A stretch of 64,000 nt of DNA from Halorubellus sp. JP-L1 (GTDB lineage: Archaea; Halobacteriota; Halobacteria; Halobacteriales; Natrialbaceae). Position 1 is the first letter of the stretch. Each line of letters opens with the position of its first letter. The DNA lies in contig NZ_JAAOIR010000003.1 of NCBI RefSeq assembly GCF_011440375.1, forward strand, positions 124,001 to 188,000. The letters run 5' to 3'. This document shows, in pieces, positions 52,456 through 61,431 of the stretch. The notes under the pieces are model-generated. The model did not search any database. It was not told the origin of the DNA and saw nothing but the letters and a program-made list of their open reading frames with translations. The position numbers were made by a program, and so were the translations under genes.

Positions 52456-53691
52456 ATGGTCGGCGAAGCGAAGGAGCCAGACGAGGACGAAGGGCCGCTT
52501 TCCGGCGTGACGGTACTGGACGCGTCGCGGGTGCTCGCGGCACCGTTCTGCGGGATGCAGCTTGGGGACCTCGGTGCGGACGTCATCAAGGTCGAACGCC
52601 CCGGCGTGGGCGACCAGACCCGCGGCTGGTACCCGCCCACGTACGGGGACGACGCGGACGGCGAGAGCGCGTACTACCTCAGTATCAACCGCAACAAGCG
52701 CTCCATCACGCTGAATCTCGCGAGCGAGGACGGCCGCGAGGTGTTCCGCGACCTGGCGAGCGAGGCGGACGTCCTCCTGGAGAACTTCCGCGTCGGCAAG
52801 ATGGACGAGTGGGGTCTCGGTTACGAGGATCTCAAGGCCGAGAACCCTGGTCTGGTGTACGCCCACATCACGGGCTACGGCGAGTGGGGGCCGGACGCCG
52901 AACGTGCTGCCTACGATATCATGATGCAGGCCCGGGGCGGGATGATGAGTATCACCGGCGAGGAGGGCGGCGCCCCGGTCCGGGTAGGTGTCGCGATCGC
53001 CGACCTTGGCGCGGGCATGTACGCCACGCAGGCCATCCTCGCTGCGCTCTTCCGGCGGGAGTTCGCGGGCGACGGCGAAGGACAGAAGGTGGACGTCAGC
53101 CTCTACGACGGCCAGGTGGCGTGGATGACTTACATGGCGTCGTACTACTTCGCGTCCGGCGACCCGCCGGGGCGGATGGGGAGCAAGCACCCGACCATCG
53201 CGCCCTACCAGGCGTTCGAGACCCGTGACGACTACATCGTGGTCGCCGTCTCCAGTGAGAACATGTGGCCGCGGTTCTGTCGCGCCATCGACCGCGAGGA
53301 CCTGATCGACGACCCCCGGTTCGCGGAGAACGCCGACCGCGTACGGAACCGGGACGAACTGGACGCCATCCTCGACGCTGAACTCGCCGACTACCGAACG
53401 GTCGAGATCGCCGATCAGCTGGACGAACACGGCGTCCCCGCGAGTTCCGTCAAGGACATGGCCGATGTCTTCGACGACCCCCAAGTGGACGCACGACGCA
53501 TGCACCAGCACGTCGAGCACCCCACAATCGGCGACGTCGAGATGCCTGGGAGTCCGATGCATCTCTCGAAGACCTCCACCAGCATCCGCCGTCACCCGCC
53601 GCTTCTCGGTGAACACACTGACGAGGTCCTCCAGGAGTTCGGGTACACTGACGAAGACCTCGAACGGCTGAAACGAAACGACGCCATCTAG
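52456..53691 (+). CDS. Class III CoA transferase (CaiB/BaiF family), probable dicarboxylate:CoA transferase
   Basis: 411 aa from ATG 52456, two bases after the dehydrogenase stop. PLSGVTVLDASRVLAAPFC, then GDLGADVIKVERPGVGDQTR, then NRNKRSITLNLASEDGREVF and LLENFRVGKMDEWGLGYEDL are typical. The catalytic Asp is probably Asp183 (VAIADLGAG). ESAYYLSINRNKRS resembles succinate/glutarate:CoA transferases. It would supply the acyl-CoA that the preceding dehydrogenase oxidises. Last gene of the island. Confidence 0.87.
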   Translation: MVGEAKEPDEDEGPLSGVTVLDASRVLAAPFCGMQLGDLGADVIKVERPGVGDQTRGWYPPTYGDDADGESAYYLSINRNKRSITLNLASEDGREVFRDLASEADVLLENFRVGKMDEWGLGYEDLKAENPGLVYAHITGYGEWGPDAERAAYDIMMQARGGMMSITGEEGGAPVRVGVAIADLGAGMYATQAILAALFRREFAGDGEGQKVDVSLYDGQVAWMTYMASYYFASGDPPGRMGSKHPTIAPYQAFETRDDYIVVAVSSENMWPRFCRAIDREDLIDDPRFAENADRVRNRDELDAILDAELADYRTVEIADQLDEHGVPASSVKDMADVFDDPQVDARRMHQHVEHPTIGDVEMPGSPMHLSKTSTSIRRHPPLLGEHTDEVLQEFGYTDEDLERLKRNDAI

Positions 53692-54465
53692 GATCGGCTG
53701 GTCCGGCCGTCCCCCGGTGGCGATCCACGACCGCAATATCTCGGTGAAGGTGACGCAGCGTCGAACGTGCCACGCTCCCGAATTATGACAGATATGAATT
53801 TATATAAAAATACTGGTGGTAACGGAGTCTCGGATGGTCATTCTGACCGCGAAGCAACACTAGCTTCCACCGGTTTCCCGAGCCGTCGGGCGAAGACGGA
53901 TTACGTTCGTCGAATTCGGAACTCGGGACACGTTCGATGGGCCGCCCGCGGATCGAGGTCGGGCGACTCGTCGACGAACGAGGCTTCGAGGGTTTCGTTC
54001 TCAACTGATGCGGCTCTATACGACCTACAACGGCCGCTAGAAGAAGCTGAGCGATCTCCTCTCGTTCGACCGTCGCGTACGGGCGGAGGAGACCGACCAT
54101 GTTGGGATGCAGTAGCTCGACGACGACTACGAGACCGTCTCCGGGATGGCGGGGACCGATGTCGGATCCGTGTGGTCGATTATACTCGCACGGCCCTGGA
54201 TAGAAACGGAACCGACCCTCTCACGAAACACATAACGACGAACTTACAAGTTTCGATATACATAACTTTCTATATGTATGTGGTGGGCGGGTGGAACGAC
54301 GGGGCGTGACGAGGAGCTCCGGGGAGCACACGAGCCGGTCCACGAACTGCACACCGAAGCGTCCGAACTATGTCCGGAAGGACAGCGGAAGGTGTGGGGG
54401 AGCGAACGCAGCTGTCGGGGGTTCGTCGCCGTCGACTACCCCGGCCTACAGTGGATTGCGGCGGT
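53692..54465. other. Intergenic stretch, AT-rich in places
   Basis: About 770 bp. 53784-53815 is strikingly AT-rich (AATTTATATAAAAATAC). 54229-54285 is also AT-rich and holds a 7-bp inverted repeat, ATACATA/TATGTAT, at 54258-54279. Frame-broken coding-like pieces (for example around 53990-54150) suggest gene decay but match no family I recognise. No RNA gene is seen. Confidence 0.5.
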
Positions 54466-54783
54466 TCACGTGTGGACGCGGACGACGTGGCCGCCGCACC
54501 CGCACTGCTCGACGTACTCCCAGTCGACGTCGTCGTCGAACGCGTCCTCGAGCGCCGAGAAGAGGTACTCGGATGGATGGCCGTGGTTCGCGTGCGTCAC
54601 GAGGTTCACGTGGTTGCCGTCGGCGGTGTGTTCGACGGCCTCGATCGCCTGCCGGACGACGATTTCGCGGTCGTCGCCGTGCTCGGGCTTCTCGAGGTTC
54701 GCCGACCAGGAGTTGTCGTGCACGCGGTCGGTGACCGGTTCGGCGTCGTGGTCGTGCTCGTGGTCGTGGGGCGTACTGGACAT
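54466..54783 (-). CDS. CGCGG-family protein, candidate radical-SAM-modified RiPP precursor
   Basis: 105 aa from ATG 54783. The N-terminus is His/Asp/Glu-rich (HDHEHDHDAEP). The middle is a small alpha/beta-like stretch (IVVRQAIEAVEHTADGNHVN). The C-terminus is EQCGCGGHVVRVHT, with the CGCGG motif at residues 94-98. A haloarchaeal family with exactly this tail is described as putative rSAM-modified RiPP precursors, though the product and chemistry are unproven. No radical SAM gene is in the surrounding 10 kb, so any modifying enzyme is elsewhere. The alternative is a metal- or sulfur-handling small protein, given His and Cys. Confidence 0.62.
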   Translation of the reverse strand: MSSTPHDHEHDHDAEPVTDRVHDNSWSANLEKPEHGDDREIVVRQAIEAVEHTADGNHVNLVTHANHGHPSEYLFSALEDAFDDDVDWEYVEQCGCGGHVVRVHT

Positions 54784-54970
54784 CGTCGATAGGTACGGGC
54801 CGTGAGATGGAGATGGTTTCGGTCGCGGAAGCCGTGCGACGAGCGACTGGGACACCGTGCCGGTTACCGCGGCGTCGACCGGTCGGGAGTATTCGCCTGA
54901 ACGTTCTTCCGTTCGTATCGCGACGTACTAGACGTATGTGCCTCAACCGCATCGCGGACCGGGTCGAGTC

Positions 54971-56551
54971 ATGAAGGCGTCGGACCTGCTGGTCGCGTGC
55001 CTGGAACGCGAGGGCGTCGATCACGTGTTCGGTGTCCCCGGCGAGGAACTCGAGGACCTGCTGTTCTCGATCCGGGACTCGACGGTGACGTTCGTCCCGG
55101 TGCGTCACGAGCAGGGCGCGGCGTTCATGGCGGACGTCCACGGCCGACTGACCGGCGACGCGGGCGTCTGCCTCGGCACGCTCGGGCCCGGGGCGACGAA
55201 CCTCCTCACGGGCGTCGCCGACGCCCATCTGGACAAGAGCCCGCTGGTCGCGATCACGGGCCAGGGCGGGCTCGAGCGCCTCCACCAGGAGAGCCATCAG
55301 GCGATCGACGTGCTGCGGATGTTCGGGCCCGTGACGAAGTGGAACACGCAACTCGACAGTCCGGACATCGTCCACGAGGCCGTCCGGAAGGCGTTCAAGG
55401 TCGCGGAGTACGAGAAACCCGGCGCGACGCACCTGGAGCTCCCCGAGGACGTCGCCGCCGAGGCGACCGACGCGCGGCCGCTCGAACGCCGGGAGCGAGT
55501 TCCGTTCGCCGCACCCAATCCGGAGACGCTCGCTCGCGTCGAGGAGCGCTTGCGGGCGGCGGACCGACCGATCGTGATCGCGGGGAACGGTGCCGTCCGC
55601 ACGCACGCCGCGACGCAACTCCGCGAGTTCGTCGAGGAGACCGGCATCCCGGTCGTGTCGACGTACATGGGGAAGGGAGCGGTGTCCGACGCCGACGAGC
55701 GCTCGCTGATGACGCTCGGGTCGGGGAGCGACGGCGAGGCGACGGCCGCTATCTCGCGATCGGACCTCGTCCTCACCGTCGGCTACGACATCGCCGAGCA
55801 CGACCCGGCGGACTGGAACGACGGCACCGCGGTCCTCGTCCACGTCGACAGCGAACCCGCGGAGGTGTACGAGGCCTACGACCCCGAGGTCGAGGTGATC
55901 GCGGACAGCGGTCGAACCCTCCAGGCGCTCACTGACTGGGCGCGGTCGGCCGAGCCGTCCTTCGAGACGGAGTGGTTCCAGGACTACCGGGCGCGGATCG
56001 TCGCGGACGTCGAGCGGACGCCGAGCGAGACGGCGCCGTTCACGGTCGCAGGCGTCCTCCCGATGTTGCGCGACGTGATGGCGCCCGAAGACGTGCTCGT
56101 CTCGGACGTCGGCAACCACAAGATGGAGATCGCGCAGCGCTTCCCGACGTACGAGCCGAACACGTGCATCATCTCGAACGGGCTCGCCTCGATGGGGATC
56201 GCGGTCCCCGGCGGGCTGGCGGGCGACCTGGCGGTCGACGCGAACGTCGTCGCGGCGACCGGCGACGGCGGCTTCCTGATGAACGCCGCGGAGATCGAGA
56301 CGGCGACCCGGACCGGCTGTGGCTACACGATCGTCGTGTTCAACGACGACGACTACGGCCTCATCTCGAAGAAACAGCGCGACCACACGGGCGAGTCGTT
56401 CGGCACCGGACTGACGAACCCGGACCTCGTCGCGTTCGCGGAGAGCTTCGGCATCGACGGGTACCGGCCGGAATCGAGCGCGGAGCTGCGGGACGCTCTC
56501 GAGTCCGCCGTCGGCGGCGACATGGCGCTCGTCGAGGTCCCCGTCGAGTGA
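54971..56551 (+). CDS. Thiamine-diphosphate enzyme, AlsS-like acetolactate synthase
   Basis: 526 aa from ATG 54971. FGVPGEELEDLLFSI and the catalytic Glu47 in VRHEQGAAFMAD open the PYR domain. LGTLGPGATNLLTGVADAHL and HQESHQAIDVLRMFGPVTKW resemble catabolic AlsS more than biosynthetic IlvB. The ThDP-binding GDGGFLMNAAEIETAT closes the enzyme. Reaction: two pyruvate to 2-acetolactate + CO2. No regulatory subunit (IlvN) or decarboxylase is next to it. Other ThDP enzymes of this family (for example glyoxylate carboligase-like) cannot be excluded. Confidence 0.82.
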   Translation: MKASDLLVACLEREGVDHVFGVPGEELEDLLFSIRDSTVTFVPVRHEQGAAFMADVHGRLTGDAGVCLGTLGPGATNLLTGVADAHLDKSPLVAITGQGGLERLHQESHQAIDVLRMFGPVTKWNTQLDSPDIVHEAVRKAFKVAEYEKPGATHLELPEDVAAEATDARPLERRERVPFAAPNPETLARVEERLRAADRPIVIAGNGAVRTHAATQLREFVEETGIPVVSTYMGKGAVSDADERSLMTLGSGSDGEATAAISRSDLVLTVGYDIAEHDPADWNDGTAVLVHVDSEPAEVYEAYDPEVEVIADSGRTLQALTDWARSAEPSFETEWFQDYRARIVADVERTPSETAPFTVAGVLPMLRDVMAPEDVLVSDVGNHKMEIAQRFPTYEPNTCIISNGLASMGIAVPGGLAGDLAVDANVVAATGDGGFLMNAAEIETATRTGCGYTIVVFNDDDYGLISKKQRDHTGESFGTGLTNPDLVAFAESFGIDGYRPESSAELRDALESAVGGDMALVEVPVE

Positions 56552-56644
56552 CGACCCGTGGCCGCAGACTGCCGGTGGCCACTCGAGACGCGAACGTGTT
56601 CGAACGCAGTTCCTTGGCGGCGGCGACCGTAGCATTCCATACTA

Positions 56645-59311
56645 ATGGCGGACGGCACCGAGTGTCCAGTCTGGAATCCGGAGTCGTGCGAGGGAACGTC
56701 GTCGTGTCCGCCCCGGTGTCCGCGGTACGTCGCGCCCGACGGCACCGCGTACACGATCTATCGACTCGCTGACTGTCCGGTCCGTCGCACGGACGAGGTG
56801 GCGGCTGTCACCGGACTCGACCCGGCCGTCGACGACGGGCTGGTCGCGTTCCGTGCGGACGCCGTCGACGCTTGGGTGGAGCGACTCGACGGAGCGACGG
56901 GACGGAGTTCGAGCGAGGAGGGGCGACGCTGGGAGGCGACCGTGCACGTGGACGACGGAGCCTCCCCCGTCGTCGGCGTGGAGCTCGTCAGGCAGCTCGT
57001 CGCCGAGGCCGTCGACCGAGAGGCGGACTCGCTCTGCGTCCACGCACCGGCAGCCGTCGCCGACGCGGCCGTGCGGGACCTCGACGGTGCGAACCACGCG
57101 ACTGACGACCAGAGAAGCGACCTGACGCACTCCGAGGGCGCTGACTCCATCGTCGTCGACCTGGATTCGGACGGGGCGCGGCGGACGACCCGGACGCCGG
57201 CGAACCGCGGCGACGTTCGCGTCTCCCGGGACCTGGACGCGCTGTTCGCGCCGGAGACGGTCGCCGTCGTCGGTGCGACCGACCGTGAGGGCGCCATCGG
57301 CCGCGCGGTCGTCGAGAACCTGGCGTCGTCGTTCGCGGGCGAGGTCGTCCCCGTGAGTCGGTCGACCCAGAGCGTCCTCGGACGGGAGGCGGTGAAAGAC
57401 GTGAGCGAAGCCGACGCGGACCTGGCCGTCGTCGTGCTGCCGGCGGACGCGACCGTCGACGCCGTCCGCGACGCCGGGCAGGCCGGCGTCGACGCCGTCG
57501 CCGTGCTCTCCGCGGGCTTCGGCGAGAGCGACGACGAGGACGGCGCCAGCCGCGAGCGAGCGCTCCGCGAGATCGCCGCGGAGCACGACCTCGTGCTCGT
57601 CGGCCCGAACGCGCTCGGCGTCCTGAGCACGCGCCGGTCGATGAACGCGAGCTTCGGGCCGTCGCTCCCCGACCCCGGCGGCGTCTCCGTCTTGAGTCAC
57701 TCCGGCGCGGTGGTGACGGCGACGCTCGACTGGGCGGCCTCGAACGACGTCGGCGTGCGCGACGTCGTCTCCCTCGGGAACGGCACGGGAATCGACGAGG
57801 CGGACGTCCTCCGGTACTGGGGCGCGGACCCGGACACCGACGTCGTGTTCGCGTACCTGGAGGACGTCCAAGACGGCGACCGGTTCGTCGAGGCGGCCCG
57901 CGAGGTGTCGCGCACGACGCCCGTCGTCGGGCTGAAGTCCGGTCGGTCCGAGGCGGGTGCGTCGGCCGCGGCGTCCCACACGGGCGCGCTCGTCGGCGAC
58001 GACGCCGGGTTCGACGCCGCGTTCGACGCGGCTGGCGTGGTGCGTGCGGCGAGCCAACAGGCCGCGTACGACCTCGTCGGCGCGTTCGCACGCCAGCCCC
58101 TGCAGCGCGGCGACCGCGTCGCCGTGGTGACGAACGCCGGCGGCCCGGGCGTCCTCGCGACCGATGCGGTCTCGGACGCCGACCTGTCGCTCGCCTCCCT
58201 CTCGGCGGAGACGCGAACCCGCCTCGCCGAGTCGCTGCCAGACGCCGCGAGCGTCACCAACCCGCTGGACGTCCTCGGCGACGCGACCGTCGACCGGTTC
58301 GTGAACGCGCTCGAGGTCGTGCTCGCCGACGACGGCGTGGACGCGGCGATCGTCGCCTCGACGCCGCACCCGCTCGTCGACGGTCCGGAACTCGTCGCCG
58401 GGATCGGCGACGCGAGCAGGCGGTACGGGAAGCCGGTCGCGACCTGCTTCTCGGGCGGTCCACCGACCGCGGAGACGACCGCCGCGCTCGCGGACGCCAG
58501 CATCGTGAACTATCCCGACGCGGACCGGGCGGCGAACGCGCTCGCAGCGCTAGCGACCCAGGCCGAACGTCGGCGACACCCCAGGCACGCCCCCCAGCCA
58601 GTCGACGCCGACCGAACGCGAGTCGCCGACGTGCTGGACCGCGCCGCGTCCGAAGGCCGCGACACGCTCGGCGTCAACGCGATGGCGGTCCTCGACGCCT
58701 ACGGCGTGTCGACGCCGGCGGGCGAACTCGTGACGTCCCCGGCGGACGCGGCGCGGTTCGCGACCGCCGCGGACGGCCCGTTCGCGATCAAGGTGGCGAG
58801 CCCGGATCTGGTCCACAAGTCCGACGTCGGTGGCGTCCGCGTCGGCGTCCCCGCCAGCGACGTCGAGGACGCGGTCGCCGAAGTGCTCGAGACGGTCCAC
58901 GAGCACGCTCCGACCGCGGACGTGACGGGCGTGCTCGTCCAGGAGCTCGCCCCCGACGGCGTCGAGTGCGTCGCCGGCGTCACCCGCCACGCCCGCTTCG
59001 GGCCGATGGTGACGTTCGGCCTCGGCGGCGTCCTCGTCGAACACCTCGACGACGTCGTGCACGGCCTCGCACCGCTCTCGCAAGACGACGCCCGCCAACT
59101 CGTCGAGTCCGTCGACGCCGCCGAAATCCTCGACGGCGCACGCGGCTCGGACCCGGTCGACCTCGACGCCCTCGCGGCCGCCCTCGTCCGACTCTCCTGG
59201 CTCGCAGTCGACCACCCCGAACTGGTCGAACTCGAGGTCAACCCGTTCGTCGCGACGCCGGACGGGGCGGTCGCCGTCGACTTCCACGCCGAACTCCAGA
59301 ACGACAAGTAG
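56645..59311 (+). CDS. ADP-forming acyl-CoA synthetase with Cys-rich N-terminal extension
   Basis: 888 aa, about 190 longer than the 699-aa paralogue at 34.6 kb. The extension begins MADGTECPVWNPESCEGTSS and continues with CPPRCPRYV: five Cys within about 21 residues, plus one in LADCPVRR, which could bind Zn or an Fe-S cluster. The body has CoA-binding ETVAVVGATDREGAIGRAVV, phospho-His445 in ASHTGALVGDDAGF, and the ATP-grasp PFAIKVASPDLVHKSDVGGV near residue 720. Reaction as in the paralogue. The extension has an unknown role, perhaps redox or metal regulation. Confidence 0.84.
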   Translation: MADGTECPVWNPESCEGTSSCPPRCPRYVAPDGTAYTIYRLADCPVRRTDEVAAVTGLDPAVDDGLVAFRADAVDAWVERLDGATGRSSSEEGRRWEATVHVDDGASPVVGVELVRQLVAEAVDREADSLCVHAPAAVADAAVRDLDGANHATDDQRSDLTHSEGADSIVVDLDSDGARRTTRTPANRGDVRVSRDLDALFAPETVAVVGATDREGAIGRAVVENLASSFAGEVVPVSRSTQSVLGREAVKDVSEADADLAVVVLPADATVDAVRDAGQAGVDAVAVLSAGFGESDDEDGASRERALREIAAEHDLVLVGPNALGVLSTRRSMNASFGPSLPDPGGVSVLSHSGAVVTATLDWAASNDVGVRDVVSLGNGTGIDEADVLRYWGADPDTDVVFAYLEDVQDGDRFVEAAREVSRTTPVVGLKSGRSEAGASAAASHTGALVGDDAGFDAAFDAAGVVRAASQQAAYDLVGAFARQPLQRGDRVAVVTNAGGPGVLATDAVSDADLSLASLSAETRTRLAESLPDAASVTNPLDVLGDATVDRFVNALEVVLADDGVDAAIVASTPHPLVDGPELVAGIGDASRRYGKPVATCFSGGPPTAETTAALADASIVNYPDADRAANALAALATQAERRRHPRHAPQPVDADRTRVADVLDRAASEGRDTLGVNAMAVLDAYGVSTPAGELVTSPADAARFATAADGPFAIKVASPDLVHKSDVGGVRVGVPASDVEDAVAEVLETVHEHAPTADVTGVLVQELAPDGVECVAGVTRHARFGPMVTFGLGGVLVEHLDDVVHGLAPLSQDDARQLVESVDAAEILDGARGSDPVDLDALAAALVRLSWLAVDHPELVELEVNPFVATPDGAVAVDFHAELQNDK

Positions 59312-59364
59312 GACTGCAGGGCTGGGAGCGTTCGCCGACTATTCGAAGTCGCCGCTTGCGTCTC

Positions 59365-59805
59365 TCACAGTAAGCCTGCCACGACGAGGAGGGCGATCGC
59401 GACCACGCTCGCAGCGAGGAACCAGGGTCGCGCTGCCGTCGCTGCAGTCGCCATCGATTGGTTCGGCGAGATATCGCGTAGCTTTCGGAAGCCGCCGTAG
59501 AGCGCTATCGGGAGGACGAGCCACAGGCCGACCATCGTCAGGACGAGGTGCCCACGCCCCGTCGACTGGAGGCTCTCGAACGTGTAGAGCGTCCCTGCGA
59601 GGTGGCCGCCGGTGAACAGCAGTCCCAGTACCGACGCGATCGTGAGGTACGAGAACCGACGCCCGATGAGCGCCAGCGCCTCCTCGCCGAGCAGTTCTCT
59701 ACGGGCCGCAGGGAGCACGCCGCCTGCGACCACGAGCGTTCCGCCGGTCCACAGCGCCGCGAAGACGGTGTGAATCGTCATCACGACGTCGAGCATCGAC
59801 ACCAT
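59365..59805 (-). CDS. Small integral membrane protein (CopD-like)
   Basis: 146 aa from ATG 59805. Four hydrophobic segments are visible: VVMTIHTVFAALWTGGTLVV, then YLTIASVLGLLFTGGHL, then LTMVGLWLVLPIALYGGF, and the C-terminal FLAASVVAIALLVVAGLL. A His in the first segment and another in TGGHL resemble CopD/haem-copper-type membrane proteins. Function is not established; transport of copper or electron transfer are possible. Divergent from the wHTH gene at 60.2 kb, sharing a 369-bp spacer. Confidence 0.6.
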   Translation of the reverse strand: MVSMLDVVMTIHTVFAALWTGGTLVVAGGVLPAARRELLGEEALALIGRRFSYLTIASVLGLLFTGGHLAGTLYTFESLQSTGRGHLVLTMVGLWLVLPIALYGGFRKLRDISPNQSMATAATAARPWFLAASVVAIALLVVAGLL

Positions 59806-60174
59806 CACTGCCCCTCCACGGTCGAACGGGCTGCTCGCCCCGAATTCGGGGTCTCGTCAGTCGATTCGCGAACCTCTAGCGAGGTGCGTACGTTCCGTTC
59901 GCTCCGACGGTGAAGACCGGCGTGCATCGTTCGCCCGAATCTGGGACGGCAATAGGTAAACAACGATGGAAGCATCCCAGAGTGTGGGAGTGGGGCGTGG
60001 CCGGCGGCGTCCAGCGACGGCATCGTCGACTGCCGACCATCGGCGTCTCGGAACACCTGCAACTCCCACGTCCTGGGACGACCCGATAGCTCTAAACGAC
60101 CATCGTCACAAGATGGATGTAACTGGCGGCGCACTCGGCTCCGAGTCGAGGCGCCTCGAGAACACTATATTCGA
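59806..60174. other. Divergent promoter region
   Basis: A 369-bp spacer between the CopD-like gene and the wHTH regulator. The TATA-like CTATATTC at 60165-60172 is very close to ATG 60175 and may be part of a short leader or operator instead. AGGTAAACAACG near 59955 is another AT-rich point. No gene or repeat is recognised. Confidence 0.4.
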
Positions 60175-60627
60175 ATGACCGAGGAATACGTCGACCGTAC
60201 GCGGCTTTCGCTCGTCCCCTCGCGGTCGAACGAGACGCGGACAGCGACCGACGTGGACCGAGAATCCTCGACGGACGACGACGACCCGCCCGTGTCGGCA
60301 GTCCTCCGATCGCTCGACGACGACAAGTGCAGGGCGATACTCGCGACGCTGGACGAACCGAAGTCCGCGACCGAACTCTGCGACGAGTGCGACCTCTCGA
60401 GTTCGACGGTGTACCGGAAACTCGAGCGACTCCGGGACGCGGCACTCGTCAAGGAGTACACCGAGGTCCGCAGCGACGGACCGAACGCCACCCTCTACGA
60501 GCGGCACTTCACGGACGTCTCGATCAGTATCGACGGCGACGAGTTCGCGGTCTCCATCGACCGACCAGCGGAGGACCCGGAGGAACGGTTGGCGACCTTC
60601 TGGTCGGAGATGCGGCGAGAGTCATGA
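60175..60627 (+). CDS. Winged helix-turn-helix transcriptional regulator
   Basis: 150 aa from ATG 60175. DDDKCRAILATLDEPKSATE, then LCDECDLSSSTVYRKLERLR and DAALVKEYTEV form an ArsR-like winged helix at residues about 45-100. Cys occur at CRAIL and LCDEC. The C-terminal part (TLYERHFTDVSISIDGDEFA) is the beta extension common in haloarchaeal regulators of this kind. It is translationally coupled to a small membrane protein, a recurrent haloarchaeal pair that probably senses membrane or metal signals. Target unknown. Confidence 0.78.
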   Translation: MTEEYVDRTRLSLVPSRSNETRTATDVDRESSTDDDDPPVSAVLRSLDDDKCRAILATLDEPKSATELCDECDLSSSTVYRKLERLRDAALVKEYTEVRSDGPNATLYERHFTDVSISIDGDEFAVSIDRPAEDPEERLATFWSEMRRES

Positions 60628-60902
60628 CGGACGCCATCGTCGTCGTCCTCGGCCTCGTCAAGGTCGCCGCGCTCATACTCGGGGGCGTCGTCTCCCTGTT
60701 GGCGTATCGCGCGTATCAGCGAACGCGGATCGAGGGCCTCCAGTACTTCGCAGTGGGTCTCGTGGTCATCACGATCGGGACGTTCCTGGTCGGTGTCCTC
60801 CACCACGTCTTCGCCATCCCGAGCGTTCAGGGGATGCTCTTCGAGAGTCTCGTCGCCTGCGCCGGCTTTCTCGTCATGATCTACGGCCTCTACGGCCACT
60901 GA
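60624..60902 (+). CDS. Small membrane protein coupled to wHTH regulator
   Basis: 92 aa; ATGA overlap with the regulator. Three hydrophobic helices: AIVVVLGLVKVAALILGGVV, then LQYFAVGLVVITIGTFLVGV, then LFESLVACAGFLVMIYGLYG. Haloarchaeal genomes often carry such a protein of 90-100 aa directly after an ArsR-like wHTH gene. It has no enzyme motifs. A role as a sensor or sequestering partner of the regulator is likely but unproven. Confidence 0.68.
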   Translation: MTDAIVVVLGLVKVAALILGGVVSLLAYRAYQRTRIEGLQYFAVGLVVITIGTFLVGVLHHVFAIPSVQGMLFESLVACAGFLVMIYGLYGH

Positions 60903-60945
60903 ACGGTTCGGGGGCGACGACGCGTCCTCGACCTCGATGTCCTCA

Positions 60946-61431
60946 CTAGCAAATGCATTCGTGGCCCTGGCCAGACTGCCCGACGATGTAGGCGTGCAGT
61001 TCCTCGGCGAGCGCGTACATTTTCTCGGCACGGTCGGCAGCGGCGAGCCCATCCCGATAGTACGTCTTCGCCCGATGGTCCCGCCAGAGTTCCGCGAGCT
61101 CGTTCGCAGTCGTCTCGGAAAATGTGCCAATCCGAGCGGCTTCCCCGTAGACGCCGGGATGAGTGCCGGGGAGTTCGTCGGGGTCAGTAGTACCTCGCTC
61201 GAGGAGTCGAAATTCGACTGTTCGTTCGATAGCGACGAACGACGCTTCGATCACGAGCGTGTAGAATTCCTCGTCGCGGAGTGCGTCTGCGCCTGCCAGG
61301 AGGCGGCATGCTTTCCGGAGTTGCAAGAGCGCTGGGCTACTGACGTCGAGACCGGGTTCCACGTGGGTCGGTCGTCGGTCGAACGCAGCTTGCGCATCGG
61401 CGATGAGTTGTTCGATGCGAGTGCTACTCAT
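60946..61431 (-). CDS. HEPN domain protein, putative toxin of HEPN/MNT module
   Basis: 161 aa from ATG 61431 (a TTG six bases upstream is in frame). An all-helical protein. The conserved stretch LWRDHRAKTYYRDG at about residues 115-128 marks the HEPN active-site region. It is not the textbook R-x4-H-x-Y arrangement, so catalytic activity cannot be assumed. It ends with QGHECIC. The start overlaps the stop of the nucleotidyltransferase gene by 8 bp, the order seen in MNT-HEPN (MntA-HepT) systems. In these the HEPN RNase is kept silent by the partner. Confidence 0.7.
   Translation of the reverse strand: MSSTRIEQLIADAQAAFDRRPTHVEPGLDVSSPALLQLRKACRLLAGADALRDEEFYTLVIEASFVAIERTVEFRLLERGTTDPDELPGTHPGVYGEAARIGTFSETTANELAELWRDHRAKTYYRDGLAAADRAEKMYALAEELHAYIVGQSGQGHECIC

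Noticed and set aside
60165..60172. TATA box for the wHTH gene
   Set aside because: CTATATTC ends two bases before ATG 60175, too near for TATA function; listed only as part of the spacer.
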